Of a stretch of DNA of 46,541 bases, positions 25,664 through 33,502 are shown one piece after another; the first letter of the stretch is position 1, and every line of letters begins with the position of its first letter. The notes beneath the pieces are model-generated. The model had not been told where the DNA came from. It made no database searches and saw only the letters and a program-made list of their open reading frames with translations. The DNA is from Flavobacteriales bacterium. Its GTDB lineage: Bacteria > Bacteroidota > Bacteroidia > Flavobacteriales_D > Sanyastnellaceae. Location: positions 1-46,541 of the forward strand of contig CANGEF010000002.1 in assembly GCA_947452685.1 (NCBI GenBank), read 5' to 3'. Both the position numbers and the translations under genes were made by a program.

Positions 25664-27942
25664 TTTAACTCGAAGACGAAATTTATCATGTAGTTTCTTC
25701 CCGCTTGCGGATAGTAAAATCGCTCTGTTACAGGGCTTCCATATATGTATGAATAAGCGTATCCGTTGCTCGAATACATTCGATTCAAAACATTGTTTGC
25801 CCAAAAAGTAATCTTCATCGAAGAGCCGTTTGCTCTTTTTTCAGTCCACTGAATTCCCATATCGCTGACTGCAAACGCTGTTAAAACAGCACTGCTACTT
25901 CCCGTATTATCCAGGTGTTGCTTTCCTACAAACTTCTCATTGAACAAAAGATTCAATTGTCTTCTTTTCCATTCCGTTGACAACATCTTGTAATCTGCAT
26001 TCAAAGCTGCAATCATATTCGGACTAAAAGCAATATCGGTAGTACCGCGCGATACAACTTCTTCAGCATACGTATCGTAATTGAAAACACGCTCGTTAAA
26101 ATCTAAAATTTTGTTTTCGCTTAACGTAATGTTTCCACCAACTTTCAATTTTCGTGAAAGATTTGCTGAAGCACTAAACTCAATTCCCTTTCTGTAAGAC
26201 TTAGCAACATTGGTTCTCAGCGGAGCACCCACATCGTTCAAGGCTCCTGTTAAAACAAGTTGATTGGTGTAATTCATTATATATGCATTGACATCGAAAA
26301 GAATTTTCTTCCCATTTCCAAAATGAAGTCCAGCCTCATAATCGGTCATGTATTCATTCTTCGGAAAATTTCCAGGTGCAGCATCCACATAATCACTTCT
26401 GTTCGGCTCTTTGCCTGAATGTGCAACAGATGCATAAACAGAAAAAGATTTACCTATGAAATAACGCAAACCAATTTTCGGATTCAAGAATTTACTCGTC
26501 ACATTTACGTCATATGAACGTTGATCGTTGTCTACGCCTTTCGTGTTGTATGCTACATAGCGGGCTTGAATATCTGCATTCACAATGAATTTCTCTGGAA
26601 CAAATGCCCATTCCATTTTTGAAAATGCATTCACATCGTATTTGTCTGATTGACCGTAATAATATTGATGATCGACTACAAAAATTAACGGGTCTCCAGT
26701 GGCAATGACTCTTCCGTAATGCTGACCGTTGTAGTGGTTCGCGCCAACTCCGAAAGTACTCGTGAAATTATTTTTCTTGAAAACATACGAACCGGTAACA
26801 CCATAAAAATTGTTATTCAACCATCTACGCGTAACCAAATTTGTAGTGTTAATGGTGTCTCCGTTGATTATATTCGGAAGCATGTTGTAACTGGCTACTT
26901 CCTGATCAACTTTAAACTGCTCGAAATATCCTTGTCCGTGCGTGAAGTGAAATGCGGTTCTGAATTCATGCGTTGCGCCATTTTTTTTCTTCGAAGAAAA
27001 ATAATGCGCTTGCGCGTGATGCTGCGCGTAGTTGTCTATTTCATTTTCGTAGAGATAGGCGTTGTACGTTCTTCCTGAATTCAACAAATTGTTAATGTCG
27101 GCTTGCGAAGAACCATTGCGTGCGGCAAAAGCTAGAATGTCTGCAGTGGTGCCGTAAAGTTTTTCGAACGGTGTTCCGTTCCACGCTTGGTAGGTATTTT
27201 CCTTTCCACCAAAAACAAAAAACGTTAATTCCTTCGAACGATTTTCTTCCTGAAGAATATTCAATTTTCCCTTCGTGAAGTAGGAAAATAATTTTGTCTC
27301 TGCGCGATCTATGTATCCCTTTGACGCAATACTACTCATTCTCGCGTTCAACTCGAACTTCTTTCCAATCTTACTTCCCAATTCCAATGTTGCTTTCGTA
27401 GCACCAAAAGAACCAATACCATATTTTATCCGAACGAAATTCTTTTCCAAATGTGCATCGGTATCTATGTGTATGCTTCCACCGAAAGAACCTGTTCCGT
27501 TCGCCGAAGTTCCTATTCCGCGTTGAATTTGAATGTTCGAACTGGAAGACGCTAAGTCAGGCGTGTTCACCCAAAACACTTGCTGACTCTCAGGATCATT
27601 GAGTGGAACGCCATTGATGGAAACGTTCACGCGCGTGGGATCACTTCCGCGGATCCACAAACCTGTGTATCCAATTCCATTTCCAGCATCTGAAGTAACG
27701 GTCAACGAAGGCGTAAATCTTAAAAGAAAAGGAAGATCAACACCTGTGTTAATCTTTTCAATGTCCTTCGGCTGAAGGTTTGTCAATGCGAAAGGAGCGG
27801 TGTTATTCGCCGACCAAACATCGCGAATACTCACAGCGTCGAGCACAAAATTTGGAACAACCGTCGTGTCTATTTTTTCTTGCGCAAATAAACTTGACGC
27901 AACAAAAAGCGCAGCACAAACAAAAATAATTTTCTTAAACAT
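25660..27942 (-). CDS. TonB-dependent receptor, predicted thiamine(-derivative) importer
   Basis: Outer-membrane beta-barrel receptor of 760 residues from ATG 27942, with a signal peptide ending SSLFAQ. The plug domain follows at once (LPFLLRFTPSLTVTSDAGNG, then GLWIRGSDPTRVNVSINGVP and QIQRGIGTSANGTGSFGG), and there is no N-terminal carboxypeptidase-D-like domain, so it is not a SusC-type receptor. The remainder is barrel with alternating aromatic strands and a terminal YMINFVFELN. Substrate prediction comes from the leader, which contains a TPP riboswitch; receptors controlled this way are known in Bacteroidota. An upstream in-frame ATG (27990) lies at the 3' edge of the aptamer and would bury the signal peptide. 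No thiamine biosynthesis gene is adjacent. Confidence 0.92.
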   Translation of the reverse strand: MFKKIIFVCAALFVASSLFAQEKIDTTVVPNFVLDAVSIRDVWSANNTAPFALTNLQPKDIEKINTGVDLPFLLRFTPSLTVTSDAGNGIGYTGLWIRGSDPTRVNVSINGVPLNDPESQQVFWVNTPDLASSSSNIQIQRGIGTSANGTGSFGGSIHIDTDAHLEKNFVRIKYGIGSFGATKATLELGSKIGKKFELNARMSSIASKGYIDRAETKLFSYFTKGKLNILQEENRSKELTFFVFGGKENTYQAWNGTPFEKLYGTTADILAFAARNGSSQADINNLLNSGRTYNAYLYENEIDNYAQHHAQAHYFSSKKKNGATHEFRTAFHFTHGQGYFEQFKVDQEVASYNMLPNIINGDTINTTNLVTRRWLNNNFYGVTGSYVFKKNNFTSTFGVGANHYNGQHYGRVIATGDPLIFVVDHQYYYGQSDKYDVNAFSKMEWAFVPEKFIVNADIQARYVAYNTKGVDNDQRSYDVNVTSKFLNPKIGLRYFIGKSFSVYASVAHSGKEPNRSDYVDAAPGNFPKNEYMTDYEAGLHFGNGKKILFDVNAYIMNYTNQLVLTGALNDVGAPLRTNVAKSYRKGIEFSASANLSRKLKVGGNITLSENKILDFNERVFNYDTYAEEVVSRGTTDIAFSPNMIAALNADYKMLSTEWKRRQLNLLFNEKFVGKQHLDNTGSSSAVLTAFAVSDMGIQWTEKRANGSSMKITFWANNVLNRMYSSNGYAYSYIYGSPVTERFYYPQAGRNYMINFVFELN

Positions 27943-27990
27943 GTCTTTTAATTTATGCGCACGACAGGGGTTGCGGTGCACGTTGTTCAT

Positions 27991-28084
27991 CTTTTCCTTG
28001 GCGGCATTACCCGCCCAGGTTCCTCTTGTTCTGAAACAAGAAGGGTCTAATCTCAGCCATTTTTTTTCGAATGGCACCCCTATG
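27991..28084 (-). ncRNA. TPP riboswitch (THI element)
   Basis: On the minus strand the leader shows the TPP aptamer landmarks in order: GGGGTGCC (28080-28073), a P3 hairpin of GCCATT with AATGGC, the invariant CTGAGA (28056-28051), GACCC pairing back to GGGGT, a CTTGTT/AACAAG hairpin, then AACCTG and GGCGGGTAATGCCGCC, the thiamine-pyrophosphate-binding half, ending in AAGGAA. About 48 nt separate it from the receptor ATG. These 48 nt can form a GTGCAC/GTGCGC hairpin and include ACCCCT, complementary to the AGGGGT 5' strand of the aptamer, so an alternative fold controlling translation is plausible. High TPP should switch the receptor off. Confidence 0.93.
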
Positions 28085-28093
28085 AGAACGGCG

Positions 28094-28122
28094 CAAATAT
28101 AGAAAGGTATTACCTTAGACAA
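28094..28122 (-). promoter_or_regulatory. Promoter of the riboswitch-receptor transcript
   Basis: On the minus strand TTG (28122-28120) is followed after 18 nt by TATATTTG (28101-28094), an exact -7 match, about 10 nt upstream of the aptamer. The -33 element directly abuts the rsgA GTG at 28123, so the two divergent genes share this 29-nt block. Confidence 0.6.
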
Positions 28123-29049
28123 GTGAAAAAAGGATTGGTATTCAAAACAACAGGAAAATCTTACGACGTATTAATCGACGGAAAGATTGTGGTGTGTTCG
28201 CTGCGAGGAAAAATTCGCCTGCAGGGCCTTCGCACCACAAACCCTATTGCTGCTGGAGATTACGTAGATGTTGAAATGGACAGCGACGGCAACGGAAGTA
28301 TTCATCGCATTCACGACCGCACCAATTACATCATTCGAAAATCGGTGAACCTTTCCAAAGAAGCACAAATTATTGCAGCGAATATTACGCGTGCTTTCTT
28401 GCTTGTTACCATTGACCGTCCGCAAACCACACCTGGATTTATCGATCGATTTTTAGTTACGGCGGAAGCCTATCGCATTCCCGTTACATTGGTTTTTCAT
28501 AAGTGGGATGTCTTTTCAGACGAGGAAAAAGAGAAGGCCATTGACTTGGCTTCCATTTATAAAAGCATTGGATACGAGTTGTTATTTACAAGCATTGAAA
28601 CGGGACAAGGACTGAAAGAATTGAAAGAACTCATTGAAACCGGAACGTTTTTATTTTCGGGACACAGCGGTGTTGGGAAATCTTCGTTGGTTGGAAAAAT
28701 TTCTAATAACGAAGACATTCGCATTGGTGAAATCAGCGACTGGAGCGGGAAAGGACAACACACTACAACGTTTGCTGAAATATTTCCCTTGAGTGAAACT
28801 TCGTTTTTAATTGACACGCCCGGCATCAAAGGATTCGGATTGGTGAATTTCGAAGAGGAAATGTTAGCGAATTATTTTCCTGAATTTTTAGAATTATTAC
28901 CTGCATGCAAGTTCAACAATTGCAAGCACATTAACGAACCGAAGTGCGCTGTTCTAGAAGCATTGAGTGAAGGTGAGATTGCAGAATCGCGTTACATGAG
29001 TTATAGATCTATGTTAGAAAGCGAAACTGAAAAATACCGTTCTTCATGA
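28123..29049 (+). CDS. rsgA: Ribosome small subunit-dependent GTPase A (RsgA)
   Basis: Circularly permuted GTPase that checks late maturation of the 30S subunit. The 308 residues comprise an N-terminal OB-fold (VFKTTGKSYDVLIDGKIVVC), then the permuted G domain: G4 as FHKWD (near 125-129), G1 SGHSGVGKSSL (about 180-190) and G3 DTPGIKGFG (about 231-239), and a C-terminal zinc knuckle CKFNNCKHINEPKC. The start is GTG 28123, 4 nt after TACCTTAG, a near match to the -7 box, so the mRNA may be leaderless. It diverges from the TPP-controlled receptor and is coupled by ATGA to the next gene. Confidence 0.95.
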   Translation: MKKGLVFKTTGKSYDVLIDGKIVVCSLRGKIRLQGLRTTNPIAAGDYVDVEMDSDGNGSIHRIHDRTNYIIRKSVNLSKEAQIIAANITRAFLLVTIDRPQTTPGFIDRFLVTAEAYRIPVTLVFHKWDVFSDEEKEKAIDLASIYKSIGYELLFTSIETGQGLKELKELIETGTFLFSGHSGVGKSSLVGKISNNEDIRIGEISDWSGKGQHTTTFAEIFPLSETSFLIDTPGIKGFGLVNFEEEMLANYFPEFLELLPACKFNNCKHINEPKCAVLEALSEGEIAESRYMSYRSMLESETEKYRSS

Positions 29050-29741
29050 AATTTCAACTGTTCACCAACGAGCACTTTTTTATTATTGGCTTAACGATTT
29101 TCCTCTCACTTTTTTTTGTTTGGGTTGGAAGGAAATACGATAAATCGCGGGAAATACTGCGCTGGTTTTTCGGGATATTGTTGTTGACGAATATGGTCGT
29201 TTATCAGACGTATCGTTATCAAACAGGCTTGTGGGAAGTTCGTCACGATCTTCCTCTAGAGTTATGCAACCTTGCCAATATACTTGCAGCGTTAGCTCTG
29301 TTATTGAAGCGAAGGAGCATGGCGGAAATTGCATGGTGTTGGGTTATGACCGGCACATTGAATGGATTAATCACACCCGACTTCATGGGTGTATTTCCGG
29401 AAGTACCTTATGTCTCTTTCTTTATCGGACATGCAGGCTTAATCATCGCTACATCTTTTTTGGTTTTCGGAATGAAATTGTATCCGGAAAAAGGATCATG
29501 GTTGCGTGTTGTTCTTGCGTCACAAATTTATTTCGCAGTTGCCTTTTCAGTCAATAAAATTATCGGCAGCAATTACGGATACCTCATGCACAAACCCGAT
29601 GGCGGCAGCGCCATGGATTTCTTCGGTCCTTATCCGTATTATTTAATCACGCTCGAATGTTTGGGAGCGTTGTTGTTTTTCTTGGTGTTGTTGCCGTTTA
29701 GGAAGAAAAAAATGAGGGCAAAGAATCTCAATTTACAATGA
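29046..29741 (+). CDS. TIGR02206/YwaF-type integral membrane protein
   Basis: A 231-residue inner-membrane protein with about six or seven hydrophobic segments. Motifs of the TIGR02206 (YwaF) family can be read: FTNEHFFIIGLTI at the N-terminus, LPLELCNLA, MTGTLNGLITPDF, FFIGHAGLI and GSNYGYLMHKPDGG followed by GPYPYYL. The biochemical role of this family is not known. Its ATG overlaps the rsgA stop (ATGA at 29046-29049) and its own stop overlaps the next start in the same way, so three unrelated-looking proteins are made from one coupled transcript. Confidence 0.82.
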   Translation: MKFQLFTNEHFFIIGLTIFLSLFFVWVGRKYDKSREILRWFFGILLLTNMVVYQTYRYQTGLWEVRHDLPLELCNLANILAALALLLKRRSMAEIAWCWVMTGTLNGLITPDFMGVFPEVPYVSFFIGHAGLIIATSFLVFGMKLYPEKGSWLRVVLASQIYFAVAFSVNKIIGSNYGYLMHKPDGGSAMDFFGPYPYYLITLECLGALLFFLVLLPFRKKKMRAKNLNLQ

Positions 29742-30643
29742 AAAAAATAATCATACTCGCTGGTGCGACAGGAAATTTAGGTGGTAAAATAGCAACTGCT
29801 TTATTAGCGAAAGGCGCAGAGGTCAGAGCAATCGTTCGACACGAAACTGATGCGATAAAAATAAAAAACTTAGAAGAAAAAGGTGTCTTAGTCTTTCGAG
29901 TTGATACGAGTAGTAAATCTGAAATTTCAAAACATTGTGCAGGTGCACACTGCATGGTTTCTGCGCTAGCTGGATTAAGAGAAACGGTTATAGATGCTCA
30001 AAAAGTATTTCTAGACGCAGCGGTTGAAGCCGGAGTTCCAAGATTTATTCCTAGCGACTACTCCAGTGATTTTACAAATCTCGTAAAGGGACAAAACAGA
30101 AATTTAGATTTCAGAAGAGAGTTCCACACGTATCTCGATTCGAAACCCATTCAAGCAACTACGATTTTTAACGGACCATTTATGGATTTGTTAACCACCG
30201 ACATGCCTTTGATACTTTTTAAACAAAAACGAATTCTGTGCTGGGGAAATCCAGATCAAATTGTAGAGTTCACTACCACCTTTAACGTGGCTGACTTCAC
30301 CGCTGAAGCGGCCCTCGACAGCAGCACTCCAAGATTTTTACGAATTGCTGGTGACCGACTTTCTTGCAACGACTTTGTGAAACTCCTTTCAGAAATTACC
30401 AACGAAAAATATAAATTATTCAGACCTGGAGGTATTGGTCTTCTGAATACTGTTATCGCATTAACACGATTCTTTTCACCCTCTAAAAATGAACTTTATC
30501 CTGCTTGGCAAGGAATGCAGTATATGCGTGACATGATGGAAGGAAGAATAATATTCCAAGAATATGACAACGACAGATATTCAAACGTCAATTGGACTTC
30601 TGCTAAAGAATTTTTAATTCAAGAAAAAATAGACGCGAAGTAG
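29738..30643 (+). CDS. NmrA-like NAD(P)-binding oxidoreductase
   Basis: A short-chain dehydrogenase-like protein of the atypical NmrA/isoflavone-reductase group, 301 residues. The N-terminal Rossmann motif is ILAGATGNLGGKIA (6-19), with an Arg in VRAIVRH that would favour NADP(H). The stretch AGVPRFIPSDYSSDF (about 97-111) is the family hallmark and VADFTAEAALDS lies near the C-terminal substrate part. The canonical YxxxK catalytic pair is not evident, as is usual in NmrA-like proteins, some of which are redox sensors rather than enzymes. The start overlaps the upstream stop (ATGA). The substrate is unknown. Confidence 0.83.
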   Translation: MKKIIILAGATGNLGGKIATALLAKGAEVRAIVRHETDAIKIKNLEEKGVLVFRVDTSSKSEISKHCAGAHCMVSALAGLRETVIDAQKVFLDAAVEAGVPRFIPSDYSSDFTNLVKGQNRNLDFRREFHTYLDSKPIQATTIFNGPFMDLLTTDMPLILFKQKRILCWGNPDQIVEFTTTFNVADFTAEAALDSSTPRFLRIAGDRLSCNDFVKLLSEITNEKYKLFRPGGIGLLNTVIALTRFFSPSKNELYPAWQGMQYMRDMMEGRIIFQEYDNDRYSNVNWTSAKEFLIQEKIDAK

Positions 30644-30662
30644 ACTGGCTGTTGAATTCAAA

Positions 30663-31544
30663 TTAATTCCAACTCGGAATCATTCCGCGTAGGCCCATAT
30701 CAACGACAGATTCGTTAGCACCTGGCTCCCACTTTCCATCTGGATTGGTGTCTATCCATTCAAAACTTTTGTTGGTCGAAAGTGAAAGCGTCACATAAAT
30801 ATCTTCTGTCTCGTTTCCGGTAATAACCAAGGGTGAAGAAAATCCGCCAGTTACAACACAACTCCCTTGAGGAATTGGAGACGTAGCGAACAATGGATTC
30901 GGAACAGTGGTTGCACCCGGAGGGGCTTGTCCTGAAGACACGTACGGAGTTCCTAAAACGCTCGTCTCGAATCCCCAATAACCTTGCAACACATCGTCGT
31001 TCACAGCCACCGATTGTGTATTGATTAAGTAGTTCGTGATATACGTGTTGAAACCAACAAAGCTTGCCACACGTCCTGTTAAATCGAATCCATTCGCCAA
31101 CAAGTTCACATCGTAATTCTGATACAACAACGAAGCACGAACGTATTCATAAGTACCTGGTGTAAATGAACTGATGGGAACAGCTACAAAAATTTCTCCC
31201 GGCGCATCAATTCGTGCTTGAGCAAAATCAATTGCATTGGCGCCACCAGCGGTTGTTTCGGCTGCGTGATATACAACTTTACCGGCGCCTAATGCTGTGT
31301 ACATGTTCGGCGCGAATTCAATGTAATGCGCAGATATTTTATGAAACAACGGACTTAATGCAGCATGTCCAGAAGGCACGGCTGAAGGCGCACCTAAGTT
31401 GTTCAATCGCTCCTGCGTTGAGTCTGTCACAATTTTTATGAAGACCATTGGAACCTCTAATGATCTTGGGTCGTCTTTGCAACGGTCGCAAGAAACCAAA
31501 ACCATCATCATTAAAAAAGCAAAAAGGAAATTCGATTTTTTCAT
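30663..31544 (-). CDS. Predicted lipoprotein of unknown function
   Basis: I do not recognise this 293-residue protein. It has a clear lipoprotein signal peptide with lipobox VLVSC (Cys19), followed by DRCKDD, and a beta-rich body with many Gly, Thr and Asn residues. Several segments (FEWIDTNPDGKWEPG, ITGNETEDIYVTLSLST) resemble exported Bacteroidota carbohydrate- or surface-associated lipoproteins, and the DTNPDGKW segment could bind calcium. It lies 28 nt downstream of the SF1 helicase on the same strand, so cotranscription is possible, but nothing suggests a shared task. The 19-nt gap to the convergent NmrA-like gene holds no terminator. Confidence 0.65.
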   Translation of the reverse strand: MKKSNFLFAFLMMMVLVSCDRCKDDPRSLEVPMVFIKIVTDSTQERLNNLGAPSAVPSGHAALSPLFHKISAHYIEFAPNMYTALGAGKVVYHAAETTAGGANAIDFAQARIDAPGEIFVAVPISSFTPGTYEYVRASLLYQNYDVNLLANGFDLTGRVASFVGFNTYITNYLINTQSVAVNDDVLQGYWGFETSVLGTPYVSSGQAPPGATTVPNPLFATSPIPQGSCVVTGGFSSPLVITGNETEDIYVTLSLSTNKSFEWIDTNPDGKWEPGANESVVDMGLRGMIPSWN

Positions 31545-31572
31545 AAAGTGAAAATAAGATATTTTTCGAAAC

Positions 31573-33447
31573 TCAACTCATGTAAATCCACGCACTTTCA
31601 TAGGATTCTTGCATTTCAAAAAACTGAAGCATCTCCTGATAAAATGAATCTCCACCAATCGTTGCGCTATCGCCAATCACGATCAACTTCTTCCTAGCGC
31701 GAGTGAGCGCAACATTCATCCTGCGGTAGTCTTTCAAGAATCCAATTTCATTCTCATCGTTGCTTCGCACCAGAGAAATAATAACCACATCGGCCTCTTG
31801 CCCTTGAAACGAATCCACCGTATTAATCGTCACCTCCGCTTCTTTAAACACACGCTCCAACAACTCAATCTGCGCGCGATACGGTGAAATTAAGGCGCAT
31901 GAAAAAAACTGTTGCGTCTGTTCCTTCAACATCGAATACATTTTCATGGCCAATTCAGCTTCACCTTTGTTCATGCGCGAATTTCCCTCTGCTCCTGCTT
32001 CTTCGTTGTATCCTGTTCCAGCAGTGTCAATGAATTGAATTGGATTCAAATCGCCTTCCAACATGCGACGTGCAACGGAAATATCTGCAGTGAGCTTTCC
32101 TTCATAGAAATGCTTGTTGCTAAACGCCGCAATTTTTTCGTTCATGCGGTATTGCACATTCAGAAAATGCACGCCTTTTTCTATGCGTGCAGTTCTTTCC
32201 ATTAACGAAATGGCTAAGCCCTTCTGGGCTGCTTCATTCGAAAAAACAGTTGGAGGAAGTTGCAAGTGATCTCCAGCTAAAACCAATTTATTTCCTTTCG
32301 CAATCGGAATCCAACAGGCTGGTTCCAGCGCCTGCCCTGCTTCGTCGATCACAACCACATCGAACACGCGATCGCGAAGCATATCATTCGCAGACCCTAA
32401 GAGCGTGGTGCAAATCACATCGGCTTGATCTATGAGTCTATCCAATAAAAACAATTCCGTCTCGCGCGCTTCGCGCATCATTTCTTTTGCTTCCTTGAAA
32501 ATTAATTTGCGCTGCTCCGCTTCTTCTCTGCCAAACGAACGTTTGTATTTACTTCCCAACGAGCGCAATTCTTTCGCTCTTCTTTTCCATTCACGCACGC
32601 GCGAATAATCTTTGTCTTCCACCAATTTCACATCAACCGTAAATGCATTGGCTTTGGAATGAACTTTCGCCGGATTGCCCAAACGCAAAACTCTAATTCC
32701 TTTCTCCCCTAACCCTTCCACCAAATGATCCACCGCCGCATTGCTTGGCGCACAGCACAAGACTTTCTTTTTTAACCTTGCTAACTCTTGCATGGCATGA
32801 ATGAGCGTGGTGGTTTTTCCTGTGCCGGGAGGACCGTGAACCACACTCACAACCAAATCATTCACAACACCTCGTGCAGCTTCATTCTGCGAATCGTTCA
32901 AGTTTCCGTGTGAGCCGTTGTATTCAATTTCTGAAAGGCGTTTCTCTTCGGAAGTAATGGCATCTCGAATTTCAGCCAGGCGATTGTTCTTCGCGTTTAT
33001 GACATTGTTCAAAGCGGCAAACATTTCTTTGTACGATTTTTCATCGAAGGAAACATTCAGTCCTATTTTTCCATCGTCTGTCCAGTCGGGCAATTCATCT
33101 ACTCTGAATTGAATTTTCATTCGCGCCTGATCTACGAAAGCAATGGTTCCCTTCAGTGATTCACCTTGATGGTTTTCATGGTTGGAAAACAATTCAACGG
33201 GCTGACCGGATTGAAAGGAATGTTTTGCAGGACCGTTTGTTTTTTCTACGACTAAAAACGGATACGAACCGAAACCGAATCCATCTTCCACAATTTTCAA
33301 GGGGAACCAAGTGAGTCCTTCTTTTATTCGTGCATTCACCGGTTGCTCTTTCAATTGTTTTTGAAAGCGCGCCCAATCTTCATCGCGCTCTATTTTTAGA
33401 AGCTCCGCAAGATTTCCGAAATATGCTAAATTTTCTTGAATGGTCAT
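31573..33447 (-). CDS. Superfamily 1B DNA/RNA helicase (UPF1/IGHMBP2-like)
   Basis: A 624-residue helicase with an N-terminal beta-barrel region (about 30-135) and two RecA-like domains. Motif I is [13 protein letters not shown] (202-214), with CCAPSNAAVDHL as motif Ia. Motif II is VVIDEAGQALEPACWIP, where DEAG replaces DEAD as in UPF1-type enzymes; then LAGDHLQLPPT (III), LNVQYRMNEKI (IV), TVDSFQGQEADVVIISLVRS (V) and MNVALTRARKKLIVIGD (VI). These enzymes move 5'-3' on nucleic acid and hydrolyse ATP. The cellular role in bacteria is poorly known. The gene starts just past a strong hairpin that terminates the upstream T9SS gene, so its promoter must lie within or next to that hairpin. Confidence 0.92.
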   Translation of the reverse strand: MTIQENLAYFGNLAELLKIERDEDWARFQKQLKEQPVNARIKEGLTWFPLKIVEDGFGFGSYPFLVVEKTNGPAKHSFQSGQPVELFSNHENHQGESLKGTIAFVDQARMKIQFRVDELPDWTDDGKIGLNVSFDEKSYKEMFAALNNVINAKNNRLAEIRDAITSEEKRLSEIEYNGSHGNLNDSQNEAARGVVNDLVVSVVHGPPGTGKTTTLIHAMQELARLKKKVLCCAPSNAAVDHLVEGLGEKGIRVLRLGNPAKVHSKANAFTVDVKLVEDKDYSRVREWKRRAKELRSLGSKYKRSFGREEAEQRKLIFKEAKEMMREARETELFLLDRLIDQADVICTTLLGSANDMLRDRVFDVVVIDEAGQALEPACWIPIAKGNKLVLAGDHLQLPPTVFSNEAAQKGLAISLMERTARIEKGVHFLNVQYRMNEKIAAFSNKHFYEGKLTADISVARRMLEGDLNPIQFIDTAGTGYNEEAGAEGNSRMNKGEAELAMKMYSMLKEQTQQFFSCALISPYRAQIELLERVFKEAEVTINTVDSFQGQEADVVIISLVRSNDENEIGFLKDYRRMNVALTRARKKLIVIGDSATIGGDSFYQEMLQFFEMQESYESAWIYMS

Positions 33448-33457
33448 GGCTACAAAT

Positions 33458-33486
33458 AAATAAGGGGCGAATATCGCCCCTTATTT
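33458..33486 (-). terminator. 13-bp stem terminator between the T9SS type B gene and the helicase
   Basis: Arms 33458-33470 and 33474-33486 are perfect reverse complements around a 3-nt loop, with a GC-rich core GGGGCGA. On the minus strand the stem ends in TTATTTATTTG, serving as a U-rich tail for the 33503-35809 gene. The helicase ATG is only 10 nt past the stem. Confidence 0.88.
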
Positions 33487-33502
33487 CAATACTATTGAAT
33501 GA

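Noticed and set aside
27943-28122. 60-residue extension of the receptor frame through the leader
   Set aside because: This stretch is the TPP riboswitch and promoter; the signal peptide starts at ATG 27942.
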